Positions 1 through 10,900 of a stretch of DNA of 64,000 nt are shown piece after piece. The translations under genes were made by a program, and so were the position numbers. This stretch comes from Cryptomeria japonica (lineage: Eukaryota > Streptophyta > Pinopsida > Cupressales > Cupressaceae): the NCBI RefSeq assembly GCF_030272615.1, contig NC_081407.1, positions 97,757,897-97,821,896 of the forward strand, in the 5' to 3' direction. The first letter of the stretch is position 1; every line of letters starts with the position of its first letter. A model generated the notes under the pieces. The model did not search any database. It saw only the letters and a list, made by a program, of their open reading frames with translations, and was not told the origin of the DNA.

Positions 1-666
1 CTATTGGAATGATTTCATCCTGCACTATCCAATGATTATCAACCTAATTTCCTCCTAAAAAAAATCTATCTAGCTTCTCCGCTATGTATGTGAAGCTCTC
101 CCGCCTGTTTGTCTAGGTAAAGTCACTTCTTTTGAATGGAATGTCCAATAATCTATTTAAGATAATAAAAACACTAAAATCCTGATGCTTTTGATTGTTC
201 CAACCTGCTCCCCCTCTTTTCTCTGTCGGGTACATAATTGTATTAAAATATCCACCCAACATAAATAATCAATCATCATTCTGAGACAGAACTCCTGAGA
301 TTTCCTCCCAAACCCTCTTGAGATCCATAATCTTGTTGGGTCCATATACATTGATGAGGTAAAAACTTTCATGAATTTGTTTGGACATGACTTCCACCCA
401 TTGCTATGATCTCTCTACTTGAAGAACAATGACCTCCATAACCTCCTCTTGCTAGAGGATTCCCAAACCACCGGAAGCTCCCACTGACTCAACAATACAC
501 CTCTTCTATCTGTTAAAGGACCTACCAAAGATCTCAACCTCCCCCTACTAAGTTTCATCTCCTATAAAAGAACCATATCCATTCTCGCTTGATCAAAACA
601 TTTCTTGATTAAACGAATCTTGTCAAAGGGATTACAACCTTTGACATTCCATGATAGGACCCTCAT
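1..666 (-). pseudogene. LINE ORF2 N-terminus: AP-type endonuclease domain (partial, decayed)
   Basis: Reading down from an ATG at 666-664 gives the typical start of a plant LINE endonuclease, including the SWNVKG motif. The catalytic Gln-Glu motif follows (family form LQETK, here LL-stop-EMKL with TAG at 564-562). Next come the NVYGP-like block (around 350) and the region corresponding to GDFN (around 265). The C-terminal DFTWTNRR-like block and the DRFF block lie at about 140-60. The enzyme nicks target DNA to prime reverse transcription. In-frame stops (for example at 564-562, and another after the LFFK block near 414) make it a pseudogene. The domain runs off the left edge before any RT motif appears. 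Confidence 0.7.
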
Positions 667-982
667 GGCTCTTGGTAGCCTTTTCTCGATCTCAATTTTT
701 TCTAGCCAAAAACACTACCTGCCATTTCCAGCTTTACTTGCACTGATTTTTGGCCTCTTTTTTTTTCTCTCCTACCAAAGCCACAATATTTTTTGAAGAG
801 GTTTGGTCTAGCGAATGTTTCTCCAAAATCCCAACTTTAGCTTTTAAGCGTAGCTTGTCCCCATCTTCAAAGTCCCCATTTGAGTTTCCTTCTGATTCCA
901 AATCCTCATAAGAGTTTTCATTATCCTTCTCATCTTCAAAGGAACTCTCTAGGTTTCTTATTGGGGATATTGGAATATCCTT

Positions 983-987
983 GAAAC
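983..987. repeat. Target site duplication GAAAC (left)
   Basis: GAAAC directly precedes the TG of the left LTR and is repeated at 6982-6986 directly after the CA of the right LTR. Five bp is the usual size for LTR retrotransposon integration. Confidence 0.9.
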
Positions 988-1872
988 TGTTGGGAAAAAT
1001 GGTGTCTCAACCTTGCATTTATGTGAGCTTACTATTTATAGTAAGTTTTTATTTGAGCACGAAATGGTGTGAAACTCTCCCTGAAGCTTCTGGTTGGCTA
1101 GATAAGCATTCCGGTAAAGTTTCGTCGCAAGGTCACAGCTAGTTTTGAAGATATTAAAGTTTTCGTCTTGGAGGGGTGCAATAAAATATTTAAACTTAAT
1201 TTTGGGGACTTTAGAGGCTCCGAAACGCCCTGAAAAGTGGCCGTAACCGGCGAAGCGGGTTACGAGGTGATAGAGCACTTCGCGAGCTTTCCGGCACTTC
1301 GAACGGTTCGTCAATTGGACACCCGGTTCTCAAGTTATGGCGTCCGGAAGTTTGTACTCCTGAAATAGGAAAAATAATTTGTATCGAATACATAAATGAG
1401 CTGTAAAAGGGAGCGACACGTGTTGATGTGTGCTTTAACATGTCATAGAAGGGAGATAAGGTCGGCTACACCTTATTGGGTGGTTTTAGCCCATGGTTTT
1501 GTAATACCGTTTGACGGTTTCTTGTATCGTATCTCCTATTTATGAGGTGTGTGAGATAGAGGTTGTGTGTAAGAGTCTTATGGCTATTGAGTTGCCTCTG
1601 AATCTCTGATTAGTGGTACTCCTGCGAAGAGCTTGCTTTGCGAGTATTTTGTAATCTGTTTTTGATTGCTGAATAAAATATTGAGCTGCTTTTGGAGGGT
1701 GGGGTTTTTCTCCCGAAAGGGTTTTCCCCACGTAAACCATTGTGTTGTGGTATGATTGCTATTATATCTATTTCTATTTTCTGTAACTATTGTAATGATC
1801 TGAAAAAGTTTTGCATTACCCTCCTCTCAAGGTTAGTGTAGGAAGTTGTTTCCGCTACTTAACTTCCTTACA
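988..1872 (+). repeat. 5' LTR of the copia element
   Basis: It begins TGTTGGGAAAAATGG and ends CTTCCTTACA. It contains a possible TATA-like CTATTTATGA near 1533-1542 and a possible polyadenylation signal AATAAAATATT near 1672. The same sequence returns at 6097-6981. Of the ~11 differences, nearly all are transitions and several are CpG to TpG or CpA. Confidence 0.92.
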
Positions 1873-1874
1873 AG

Positions 1875-1886
1875 TGGTATCAGAGC
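1875..1886 (+). promoter_or_regulatory. Primer binding site (initiator Met tRNA)
   Basis: TGGTATCAGAGC is the standard plant initiator-Met tRNA complement and lies two bases after the LTR end. It primes minus-strand DNA synthesis. Confidence 0.92.
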
Positions 1887-1996
1887 CTGATCACCTTTGG
1901 TTTCAATTGTGGGCAGTTGGGTTTTTTGAACTAATCCAGATTTGAGTGGGAGCTTGTGCAGAAGACACTCTTTGATCTTGTTGCAGGAATATTCAG

Positions 1997-4900
1997 ATGG
2001 CGAGTTCGTCAGGGAGAATAGAGGTGGAGAAATTTAACGGAAGTAATTTTGAGATGTGGAAGCTGAAGATGGAAGATCTGCTAATAGATCGAGATCTTTG
2101 GGATGCTGTTGATGCGAATGTCCAAAGGCCCTCAGATCCTACTGCGGCAGCTCAGTATGATGTTATGGACCGAAAAGCCAAGGGTCTAATCACACTGTGC
2201 CTGGCAGACTCTGTTCTAATCAATGTCCATGAAGAAAACTCTGCAAAGAAGCTATGGACTAAGCTTGGTGAGATGTATCAAGTGAAATCTTTATTAAATC
2301 AAATTTTCTTAAGAAAGAAATTGTATTCCTTGAAGATGGAAGAGGGTGGACGAATTGCAGACCACCTAGAAGCATTCAATATGATTGTGGCTCAATTAGT
2401 ATCCGTCGGTGTTAAGATGGACGAGGAGGAGAAATGTCAGATCTTGCTTTGTTCTTTGCCTGATTCGTGGGATTCTCTTGTTATGGCTATCGGTAGTACT
2501 TCTGTTGTTTTGAAATCTGAAGACGTGGTGGGTGCCCTACTCGGTGAAGAGATGCGAAGGAAGGTATCCATCAGTTCAAAGGAAGCCCTAACCGTTCGTG
2601 GAAGACCTAAGGAGAAAGGCAAGAAGAATGAGAAGCGTGGCAAGTCCAAATCCAAAGGGAGATCGAAATCTCCTGGAAAGTCCAAAGTCATTTGCTGGAA
2701 TTGCGGTAAACCGGGTCACATCCGTAAGGACTGCAAAGAAGAAAAGAAGAAGAAAAAGAAAAAGTTCGATTCTGATTCTGAGTCTGACAAGGAAGATGGC
2801 GATGCATTTATTGCGGCTTTGGTGACTCATGCAGGTAATGATGCCTGGCTAATTGACTCAGGTGCATCTTTTCATATGACTTCCAATAAAGATTGGTTTT
2901 CTGAATATGAAGGATTTAATGGAGGTAAGGTGTACTTGGGTGATGATTCACAACTAGACATTGTTGGTCGAGGTAAAGTTAGAATCAGGTTTTCTGATGG
3001 TAGAATAAAAAGGATTAATGGTGTGCTGCATATCCCTGGATTAAAACGAAACTTGTTATCTGTGAGCAAACTGATAGATGCGGGTGTGCAGGTAGTCTTT
3101 TCTGAAGCAGGATGTAAGATGATTAAGGGTGCTATGGTAGTTGCTAGAGGTGTCAGGTTTGGCACTTTGTATAAGCTTGAAGCATACACTGTTGAGTGTA
3201 ATAGCACTTCTGTAAAAAGTAAATCTGTGGATACTTCACTAGAAGATTTGAAGGTTTCACCTTCAGCAGATGGAAATGGTTTTTGGGTACCTAAGGGTGC
3301 TCTTTCGTCTGAAGCAAAGTTACCTGCAGAGAAGACTATGTTATGGCACCAGAGACTTGGCCACATTGGAGAAAAGGGTCTAAGGACCTTGAAAAATAAA
3401 AACCTTGTTGAAGGTTTGAATGACTGTAACCCTTACTTTGATTTCTGTGAGCATTGCATTTATGGAAAACAAAACCGCGTTCAGTTTTACTCGAGTTCTC
3501 ATAAAACTTGTGGTGTTTTGGATCTTATCCATTCTGATGTGTTTGGTCCAGTAGATGTCTCTTCGATTGGAAAATCCACATATTATGTTTCATTTATTGA
3601 TGATTTTAGTAGAAGGACATGGGTTTATTTTCTAAAGAGTAAATCTGAAGTTTTTAGTCGTTTTAAAGAATTTAAAGCAATGGTTGAGTTGCAGACTGGA
3701 AAGAAAATAAAATGTTTGAGAACTGATAATGGCGGTGAGTTTTGCTCTAATGATTTTGATAGATTCTGTAAAGACTGTGGAATTAACAGGCAGAAGACAA
3801 CTCCGTATTCTCCACAGCAGAATGGAGTTGCAGAAAGAATGAACAGGACACTGATGGAGAAGGCTAGGAGTATGTTGAGTGGTGCTGGTCTCGAACAAAA
3901 GTTTTGGGCTGAAGCTGTTGCCACTGCTTGCTACCTGATTAACAGGTCTCCTACATCAGCTCTTGTTGATAAAACGCCTATGGAAGCATGGTCAGGTCAC
4001 AAGCCTTCATTGAGACATCTTAGAGTTTTTGGTTGCGAGGCATATGCACATGTGCCAAAGGAGAAGCGAACAAAGTTGGAGAACAAGGCTATGAAATGTA
4101 TCTTCATCGGGTATAGTTATGGTGTGAAAGGATACAAGCTTTGGGACCCTGTTGCACAAAAGGTAATTCACAGTAGAAGTGTTATTTTTAGAGAAATTAA
4201 GTCTCCTTCTGTTACATTGCAGCCAGAACAGACTAAAAAAGAAGATGTGATTCAACTTCCTTCTACACCTGAAAGAGTTGAATCAAGACCCCTAGATAGG
4301 CAAGAATTTGAGGAGAGCTCGTCTAGCTCTGAATCTTCAGAAGAGGAGGAAGAACCTCCAACTCAGCTTGTTCGAAGGTCTACAAGACATAGACAACCAC
4401 CTGAAAGGTATTCACCTGATGATTGGAGATGTATTTTTGCTCTGAATACTAGTGTGGATGAACCGAAATCTGTAGAAGAGGCATTAGGTATGAATGATGC
4501 AGAATCCTGGAAGATTGCTATGGAGGAAGAAATGGCAGCTTTGAAAAAGAATGATACATGGGATCTTGTACCATTGCCTGAAGGACGAAAACCTGTTGGT
4601 TGTAAATGGGTGTTCAAGAAAAAGATTGGTTCAGATGGAAGCATTGAGAAGTATAAAGCAAGGTTAGTTGCAAAAGGCTACTCTCAGGTTGAGGGTGTTG
4701 ATTACGGTGAGATATTTTCTCCTGTTGCAAAAATGACGTCTATTAGATTTTTGCTTTCTATTGCTACTGCTTATGATTTAGAGGTTGAGCAAATGGATGT
4801 GAAAACTGCTTTCCTTCATGGTGATTTGGAGGAAGATATTTATATGACACAGCCAGAGCACTATGTGGTGAAAGGCAAAAGTAATTTGGTCTGTAAATTG

Positions 4901-6040
4901 AAGAAATCTTTGTATGGCCTCAAACAAAGTCCTAGGATGTGGTACCAGAAATTTGATACATATGTGTTGAGTTTGGGATTTGAACGTTCTAAATCAGATC
5001 ACTGTGTTTATTATAAATCTTATGGTGATCATTTCTTATTCATTGCATTGTATGTTGATGATATGTTATTCATTGGTAAAGGGAAAGGTATGATTTCAGA
5101 ACTGAAGTCTCAGCTCGCTGCTAAATTTGAAATGAAAGATCTTGGTGCAGCAAAGCACATTCTTGGGATGGAAATTAGAAGAGATAGGGTGAACAGAAAG
5201 CTATGGCTAGGCCAGAGTAAGTATGTGAATTCAGTGTTACAAAGGTTCAACATGCAGAATTGTAGACCATTGAGTGTTCCTTTTACAGTTGGAATGAAAC
5301 TATCTATTTCAGATTGTCCTACATCCCCATTAGAGATGGAAGACATGAGCAGAGTGCCTTACCAGAGTGCGGTTGGAAGCTTGATGTATGCTATGGTCTG
5401 TACTAGACCAGATATTGCCCAAGCAGTGGGAGTACTTTCTAGATATATGTCTAATCCTGGTAGAGTTCATTGGGATGCAGTCAAAAGAGTCTTTAGATAT
5501 TTGAAGGGTACTTCAGAGTATTCTTTGTGTTATCATGGTAATTCAGTTGGAGACATGACTTCCCTTGATATCCTTGGTTATGTGGATTCAGATTGAGCAG
5601 GTGATATTGATAGCAGAAGATCCACCAGTGCTTATGTGTTTACTTTGTTTGGTGGTGCAATTAGTTGGATGAGTAAACGACAGGCTGTGGTTGCTTTATC
5701 CACTACTGAAGCAGAGTATATGGCAGCTACTCATGCTTGTAAAGAGGCCATTTGGCTTAAGAGACTGTGTTCGGATATTGGAATAAAACAAGGTACAGTG
5801 ACAGTTTACTGTGACAGTCAGAGTGCAATTAGCCTAGCTAAGAACTCGACATTTCATGCCCGGACCAAACATATTGATGTTCAGTATCATTTTGTTAGAG
5901 ATATGGTCGAAGATGGTAGGGTGAAGCTGGTTAAGGTGGACACTTTGATGAATGTTGCAGATGCTTTAACTAAGGCTGTGAGCACAGAGAAGTTTAGATG
6001 GTGTTCAGAGTCTATGGGCCTTATGGCCCCTAGCAATTAA
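1997..6040 (+). pseudogene. Copia gag-pol polyprotein with one nonsense codon
   Basis: The frame opens at ATG 1997 and runs 1,199 codons to TGA 5594-5596. It continues in the same frame to a TAA at 6038-6040, about 1,347 codons in all, which is normal for the family. Order: gag (UBN2-like) residues 1-230; CCHC knuckle CWNCGKPGHIRKDC at 233-246; aspartic protease with DSGAS, Asp287; GAG-pre-integrase at about 448; integrase catalytic D514, D577, E613 (35-residue D-E spacing); RT at about 855-1100 with YVDD at 1019-1022; RNase H from about 1195. The TGA replaces the residue after DSD, where the family has an aromatic residue (usually Trp or Tyr), just behind the first RNase H aspartate. TGG to TGA is one transition. 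Product without readthrough would lack RNase H. Confidence 0.92.
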
Positions 6041-6080
6041 TTCTTTGTGTTGACATTCCCTTCGGCTCATGCAAGGTGTT

Positions 6081-6096
6081 CGACAAGTGGGAGATT
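6081..6096 (+). promoter_or_regulatory. Polypurine tract region
   Basis: A short purine-rich stretch (AAGTGGGAGATT) abuts the 3' LTR and is the expected plus-strand primer. The exact ends of the primer are not determined. Confidence 0.65.
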
Positions 6097-6981
6097 TGTT
6101 GGGAAAAATGGTGTCTCAACCTTGCATTTATGTGAGCTTACTATTTATAGTAAGTTTTTATTTGAGCACGAAATGGTGCGAAACTCTCCCTGAAGCTTCT
6201 GGTTGGCTAGATAAGCATTCCGGTAAAGTTTCGTCGCAAGGTCACAGCTAGTTTTGAAGATATTAAAGTTTTCGTCTTGGAGGGGTGCAATAAAATATTT
6301 AAACTTAATTTTGGGGACTTTAGAGGCTCCGAAACGCCCTGAAAAGTGGCCGTAACCGGCAAAGTGGGTTACGAGGTGATAGAGCACTTCGTGAGCTTTT
6401 CGGCGCTTCGAACGGTTCGTCAATCGGACACCCGGTTCTCAAGTTATGGCCTCCGGAAGTTTGTACTCCTGAAATAGGAAAAATAATTTGTATCGAATAC
6501 ATAAATGAGCTGTAAAAGGGAGTGACACGTGTTGATGTGTGCTTTAACATGTCATAGAAGGGAGATAAGGTCGGCTACACCTTATTGGGTGGTTTTAGCC
6601 CATGGTTTTGTAATACCGTTTGACGGTTTCTTGTATCGTATCTCCTATTTATGAGGTGTGTGAGATAGAGGTTGTGTGTAAGAGTCTTATGGCTATTGAG
6701 TTGCCTCTGAATCTCTGATTAGTGGTACTCCTGCGAAGAGCTTGCTTTGCGAGTATTTTGTAATCTATTTTTGATTGCTGAATAAAATATTGAGCTGCTT
6801 TTGGAGGGTGGGGTTTTTCTCCCGAAAGGGTTTTCCCCACGTAAACCATTGTGTTGTGGTATGATTGCTATTATATCTATTTCTATTTTCTGTAACTATT
6901 GTAATGATCTGAAAAAGTTTTGCATTACCCTCCTCTCAAGGTTAGTGTAGGAAGTTGTTTCTGCTACTTAACTTCCTTACA
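6097..6981 (+). repeat. 3' LTR of the copia element
   Basis: It is the same length (885 bp) as the 5' LTR and begins and ends with the same bases. It starts straight after the purine tract and is followed by GAAAC. It would supply the polyadenylation signal. Confidence 0.92.
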
Positions 6982-6986
6982 GAAAC
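6982..6986. repeat. Target site duplication GAAAC (right)
   Basis: It matches 983-987 exactly. Confidence 0.9.
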
Positions 6987-8611
6987 TGGCCTCAAAATCT
7001 TCCTTGCCTTCATCTAGAGAACTTCTTGGTTCTAAACTTGTTTGGTTCCCTATCCACTGATGCCCTGAAAAAATCCTCCCCTAGCTTCTCATTCCTGCAA
7101 TCCATACTTTGGGATTTATATTTTGTTGGAGAATTGAGGACTCCCACTTCCTTTTCCTTTTGTCCTTTCGATTGATTAGAACTTCCCCCCAGACTCATTC
7201 CAACAACTTTACTATATAACTTCTAATCAAGGTTTGCATCTTCGTCTTTCGAAAATAAATCTCTATTCACCACTTTATCTCTATCAAGTGACAAACAAAT
7301 GTCTTCAACTAAAGACCTACGTCTTTCCTCTTCTCAGGTTGCATTAGTCCCCATAGGAGCCTCTATCTCTTGAGTGTCATTCACAAATTGATCCCGCAAG
7401 CCATCTAAGTTGTTGCCTAATGAATCTATATTCTGTTGGATGTGCTCTCTATTGTAACTCTTCAGCCAAAAAAATTGTGAATCAAAACTTTCATCCAGGC
7501 TTTGCTAATATCTTTTGTTCACACCTACTAGCCATCGAATCTAGAAAGTTTGCATCTTCCATTAAAAATATCTTTTCCTTACTTAAAATCACTTCATTTA
7601 ATACCACATGTGCTATACCCTTCCCTTTGCTCTTTGAAGAACACTCATTTTCTGGATGTCTAAAGCTTTTACACAACTTTCACATTTCTATTTTCTCCTC
7701 TACTTCAATCATTTGCTTCCAAATGCCTTCACCTGATCTGAGTTCCACCATCCTGGGTAGGGGGTGTGTGTCCTGCCAATAAATGCGAATCCTCACATAC
7801 ATACTATAGTCATTACTAGTGATTGCCTCATCTGCTTTAATGAAGGTTCCCAACTTATTCCCAATCAGTGTAAAATTTTCCTCATTCCAGATTTCATGTG
7901 GTAAATTGTACAATTTGATCCACATCAGGACTTCTGATATTGTCTCTGCTTTGAACTTTGGAACCCAATCCTTTATATAAAACCCTTTCCTCCCATTAAA
8001 AAAGGACCATTGTTTAAAATCCATTCCTTATCCTTTGAACTTGCGTATATAACAAAATAAAAACCATTTGGCAGCATTTTTAGAAATGTGGCATTTCCCT
8101 AGTTATCATTCACCCAGCTTCTAATCCTACCAAAGGTAGGCCAAGGTTTGCTCCATTTCATAAAGAAAGCCTTTTCGTTAAGGAAACTAACATAACTATT
8201 CCAAGTAGTACCATCTATTAATAGAGAAACAACCGTTGTGTGCTCTATAATAGGGTTTACCTTATCCTGACTCTGAGAGTCTGTTGCGACTTTCGGCCTC
8301 CAGAACTTCTTTTCAATCCTGCGAAAGTCGAAAGGTCCATTCAACTACAGATTCACATAACCCCATCTGTTTCTATTGGCTACAACTGTGCCTCAAAAAC
8401 CTTCCTCGGGAGCTTTCCCACCCTGAGTATTGGGATTTTGCGGAGCCTTCCAAGCATTATGTGGTGGTCGTGATGTTCTATCTAGGCTTTTGTTAAACCC
8501 AAATCTTATGTTTAGAGGCCATGAATTCTGCCCATGGCCGGTCCATCGATCTTGAGGTCTGGTAAACCCCAGCTGCTTCCCGCGCTCCGTCATCTCAACA
8601 AAAAAATGCAT
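6987..8611 (-). pseudogene. LINE ORF1: DUF4283-type gag-like protein with degenerate zinc knuckle
   Basis: The protein read from about 8611 downwards has an N-terminal Arg/Gly/Pro-rich stretch, then a DUF4283-like domain (8344-7680). Recognisable blocks are the WILNNGPF region, the YNLPHEIWNEEN block and the YVRIRIYW strand. A remnant of a CCHC knuckle (CKSFRHPENEC) follows near 7676, and then an acidic Ser/Lys-rich tail. The tail continues beyond the copia insertion at 987-703, where an acidic Glu/Asp-rich segment ends in TAG. This layout is that of ORF1 of plant L1 elements, an RNA-binding particle protein. Stops at about 8097 and 7680 and a mutated first knuckle cysteine show decay. Confidence 0.65.
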
Positions 8612-8615
8612 TTTG

Positions 8616-9449
8616 ATTTTATATTAATTATGTGGCATCAAAATTTAAAATATAATGAACAAAACCCCTCTAAATTTATGAGATCTTTTGAAATCTATAG
8701 ATTTTTTCAAATAAATTGCTAATTTACGATAGGAACTGAAGATTTATGAAAACTCATAAAATCATCATAACTCACACAAATTGATGATCTAAACTTGATT
8801 TGTGGGCGGTAGGCTCCTGAGATAACCCTTAACCTTGAATTGAAAAATTGTTAAACAATTCATAGTTGTTTGAGAGATATGATGAAATCTTTGAAAACCT
8901 TAGGGCAATGTCTTCAACCTTATTTGCATAAGGTTAGTCTTGAATGTTTTGAATAAAATAACAAGATAAAATTAGAAAACCTCCAATAGGGATGTAGATC
9001 CCACTAGGCATGCCAAAATGTGAATGATGTCAAAATATGAATCAAAATAATATAAACAATTCAATGCAAGATCCAAAACCCACATTCACACAATCATGAA
9101 ATGGAATCAAAGATCTATGCATAAAATCAAACGATAAACAATAATGTCGTAAGAAAGACCTTAGGAGAGTTCATTGTTTCTTGAGATTTTCTTGAATTCT
9201 TGGTGTATATTTTCTTGAATTCTTGAGATTTTCTTGAATTCTTTGATTTTGTAATATAGCTTTGATATCAGTATGATAGCATGAAGGTTTGATGCTTGAC
9301 AATGGATGCTAGATAGTAATAGTGCGCTAGCTCTTGATAATAATAATTCTTGATAGATACTTGATAATGATCAAATGATAGTAGTGCCCTTGATAATAAA
9401 ATGATAGCATGGGAGAAATGAATGGGTGAAGGTATTTTTTATATGCCTC
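8616..9449. other. AT-rich intergenic DNA, no gene seen
   Basis: No coding similarity was found. At about 9177-9245 there is a small cluster of imperfect repeats of TTCTTGAATTCTTG. Confidence 0.5.
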
Positions 9450-9457
9450 ACATAACA

Positions 9458-9618
9458 AGATAACTATTCTGGCTCCAAAATGGTGTTATAAAATGCGTGT
9501 TATTGACTTTTATGAAAAATCGTAGTTGTTGTTTGCACGATCAATGGTGTGTAATGTTTGTATTACTGACATTCTGTGGTACAACAGTGCCATTTTGGAG
9601 CCAGAATAGTTGCGAGCT
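9458..9618. mobile_element. Candidate MITE (hAT-like) with long inverted arms
   Basis: The arms at 9462-9483 and 9590-9611 are perfect 22-bp reverse complements around a ~106-bp AT-rich core. ACATAACA occurs directly on both sides (9450-9457 and 9619-9626), which fits an 8-bp target duplication of hAT type. The four to seven bases between the duplication and the perfect arms are not well matched, so the true ends are uncertain. There is no coding capacity. Confidence 0.5.
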
Positions 9619-9626
9619 ACATAACA

Positions 9627-10440
9627 TTTGATCAATGGTAGGGATTAAATTGCAAGATCAACAACTGAGAAAAAATGAGAGAGGGTGAGACCTATGATGT
9701 GGAGGGATAAGGTAAGGGTGTAATAGCATAGAGGAAATAAATAAATTATTAATTTTATTTATTTGAGATTGGAAATTATTTGATTTTGAGAGGAAAGTGT
9801 TACGTAATTAATTTAATTTTTTTAATTTAATTATGATCAAAATATGAATTAATTAAATAGTAAAATTATTTGATTAATATTAGAAAAAAAAAGATAAATT
9901 AATTAAATGATAAAAAAAAAATTAATTAATAATTGAAGGGAAAGGATAATGAATTAATTAAATAATAAGATTATTTAATTAATAAAAAAACATTAGATTA
10001 ATTAAATAGTTAAAAATTATTTAATCAATATGGACAAGTGCGATAATGTTATATATGACAAGATACAAATACATAAATGTTCAGACCTATCATATTTAAC
10101 TAGAAGTCATGATAACAACTCAAGGATCAATTCAATATTTCCCTTACAAATAAGACTCTAATCTATATAATCAACATCTGGCGCCCCTAAACTTCCCTAT
10201 CTATTGTCCAACTTATGTCATGATATAGCTAAATTAAAGATTGTAAATGAACCAACAATAAAAGAATTTGAGCCTTCCCTCTGAAAATCCTTTTGTCCAT
10301 TTCCTTATCTCCCCATCTTAACCTCAAATGGCATTACAAGTTCAACACAGCTAGCTGGAACAAATTAAGATCTCTAATTTGGAGGTCTAAAGTCAATGCT
10401 CAAGTCCAATTGATGGTTTAGAAAGTCCTACACATTAAAG
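9627..10440. other. AT-rich intergenic DNA
   Basis: 9730-10030 is dominated by short AATTAATTAAAT-type runs. No gene or element end was recognised. Confidence 0.5.
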
Positions 10441-10579
10441 TCCTTATTGGCGCTTGAATCTCCTTTATCTCCCCCTCCCCCTTTTGTCTCTTCTATGCTA
10501 AAAAGGAGACTATTAAGTGTGTCTTATAATTATAATTATAATTATAATGGGCAAGTGCAAGGTAATGAGTCACAAATTC

Positions 10580-10900
10580 GCGGAAGTCCACGCGTTGAAA
10601 AACGCGCTCTTATAAACGGGGGCCCGTTTTCAAAAAAGGGGGCCCGTTTATGCTTCGGGCTCCCGAGCCGAAAGGTAGCGGGGGTCCGAAGCAAAACAAA
10701 ACGGGCCCCCGTTTTGTTCTAAAATGGGGGCTCGCTTTTAAACAAAACGGGGGCCCGTTTTTTAGAAACGGGGGCCCGTTTTTTAAAAGGGGGCTCGTTT
10801 TGTTTAAAAGCGGGCCCCCGTTTCTAAATGGCATTTTTCCTTTTTTTTCCACAAGCCGCCCTTGTTTGAAAACGAGGGCCCGTTTTGTGGAAGTTGATTC
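10580..10900. repeat. GC-rich palindromic array (GGGGGCCCGTTTT units)
   Basis: About nine copies of a near-palindromic block, typically AACGGGGGCCCGTTTT or its complement, are spaced 15-40 bp apart with A/T linkers. It begins with a CGCGTTGAAAAACGCG hairpin at about 10592. The island stands out from the AT-rich surroundings. Because units are near-palindromic and occur in both orientations, both strands read as similar low-complexity peptides (GGPFF and GPPFL types); these are not real proteins. Confidence 0.75.

Larger units (their letters stand above)
988..6981 (+). mobile_element. Ty1/copia LTR retrotransposon (Tork/Tnt1-like), nearly complete
   Basis: The element is 5,994 bp with two 885-bp LTRs bounded by TG and CA and a GAAAC target duplication. 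A Met-initiator primer binding site and a purine-rich tract sit at the expected places. A single gag-pol frame has the order gag, CCHC, protease, integrase, RT, RNase H. Integrase before RT defines copia, and the gag and integrase blocks resemble Tnt1/Tork. It sits in the LINE ORF1, in the opposite orientation to it. The only coding lesion I see is one TGA at 5594-5596. By eye the LTRs differ at about 11 of 885 positions, so it is a young insertion. Confidence 0.93.
1..8615 (-). mobile_element. L1-type LINE, 3' end outside the window, split by a copia insertion
   Basis: Two blocks of minus-strand LINE coding sequence flank the copia element: 6987-8611 (ORF1) and 1-987 (end of ORF1 and start of ORF2). 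When the copia element and one copy of its 5-bp target duplication are ignored, the ORF1 frame reads straight across the junction, which shows that both blocks were one element. The reverse transcriptase part would lie left of position 1. The 5' boundary near 8611-8620 is judged only from where coding similarity stops and AT-rich DNA begins. Several stops and at least one frame change show that the LINE is dead. Confidence 0.75.

Noticed and set aside
1036-1740. Minus-strand frames in the LTR, repeated at 6145-6849
   Set aside because: They are shadows inside the copia LTR, opposite to its transcription.
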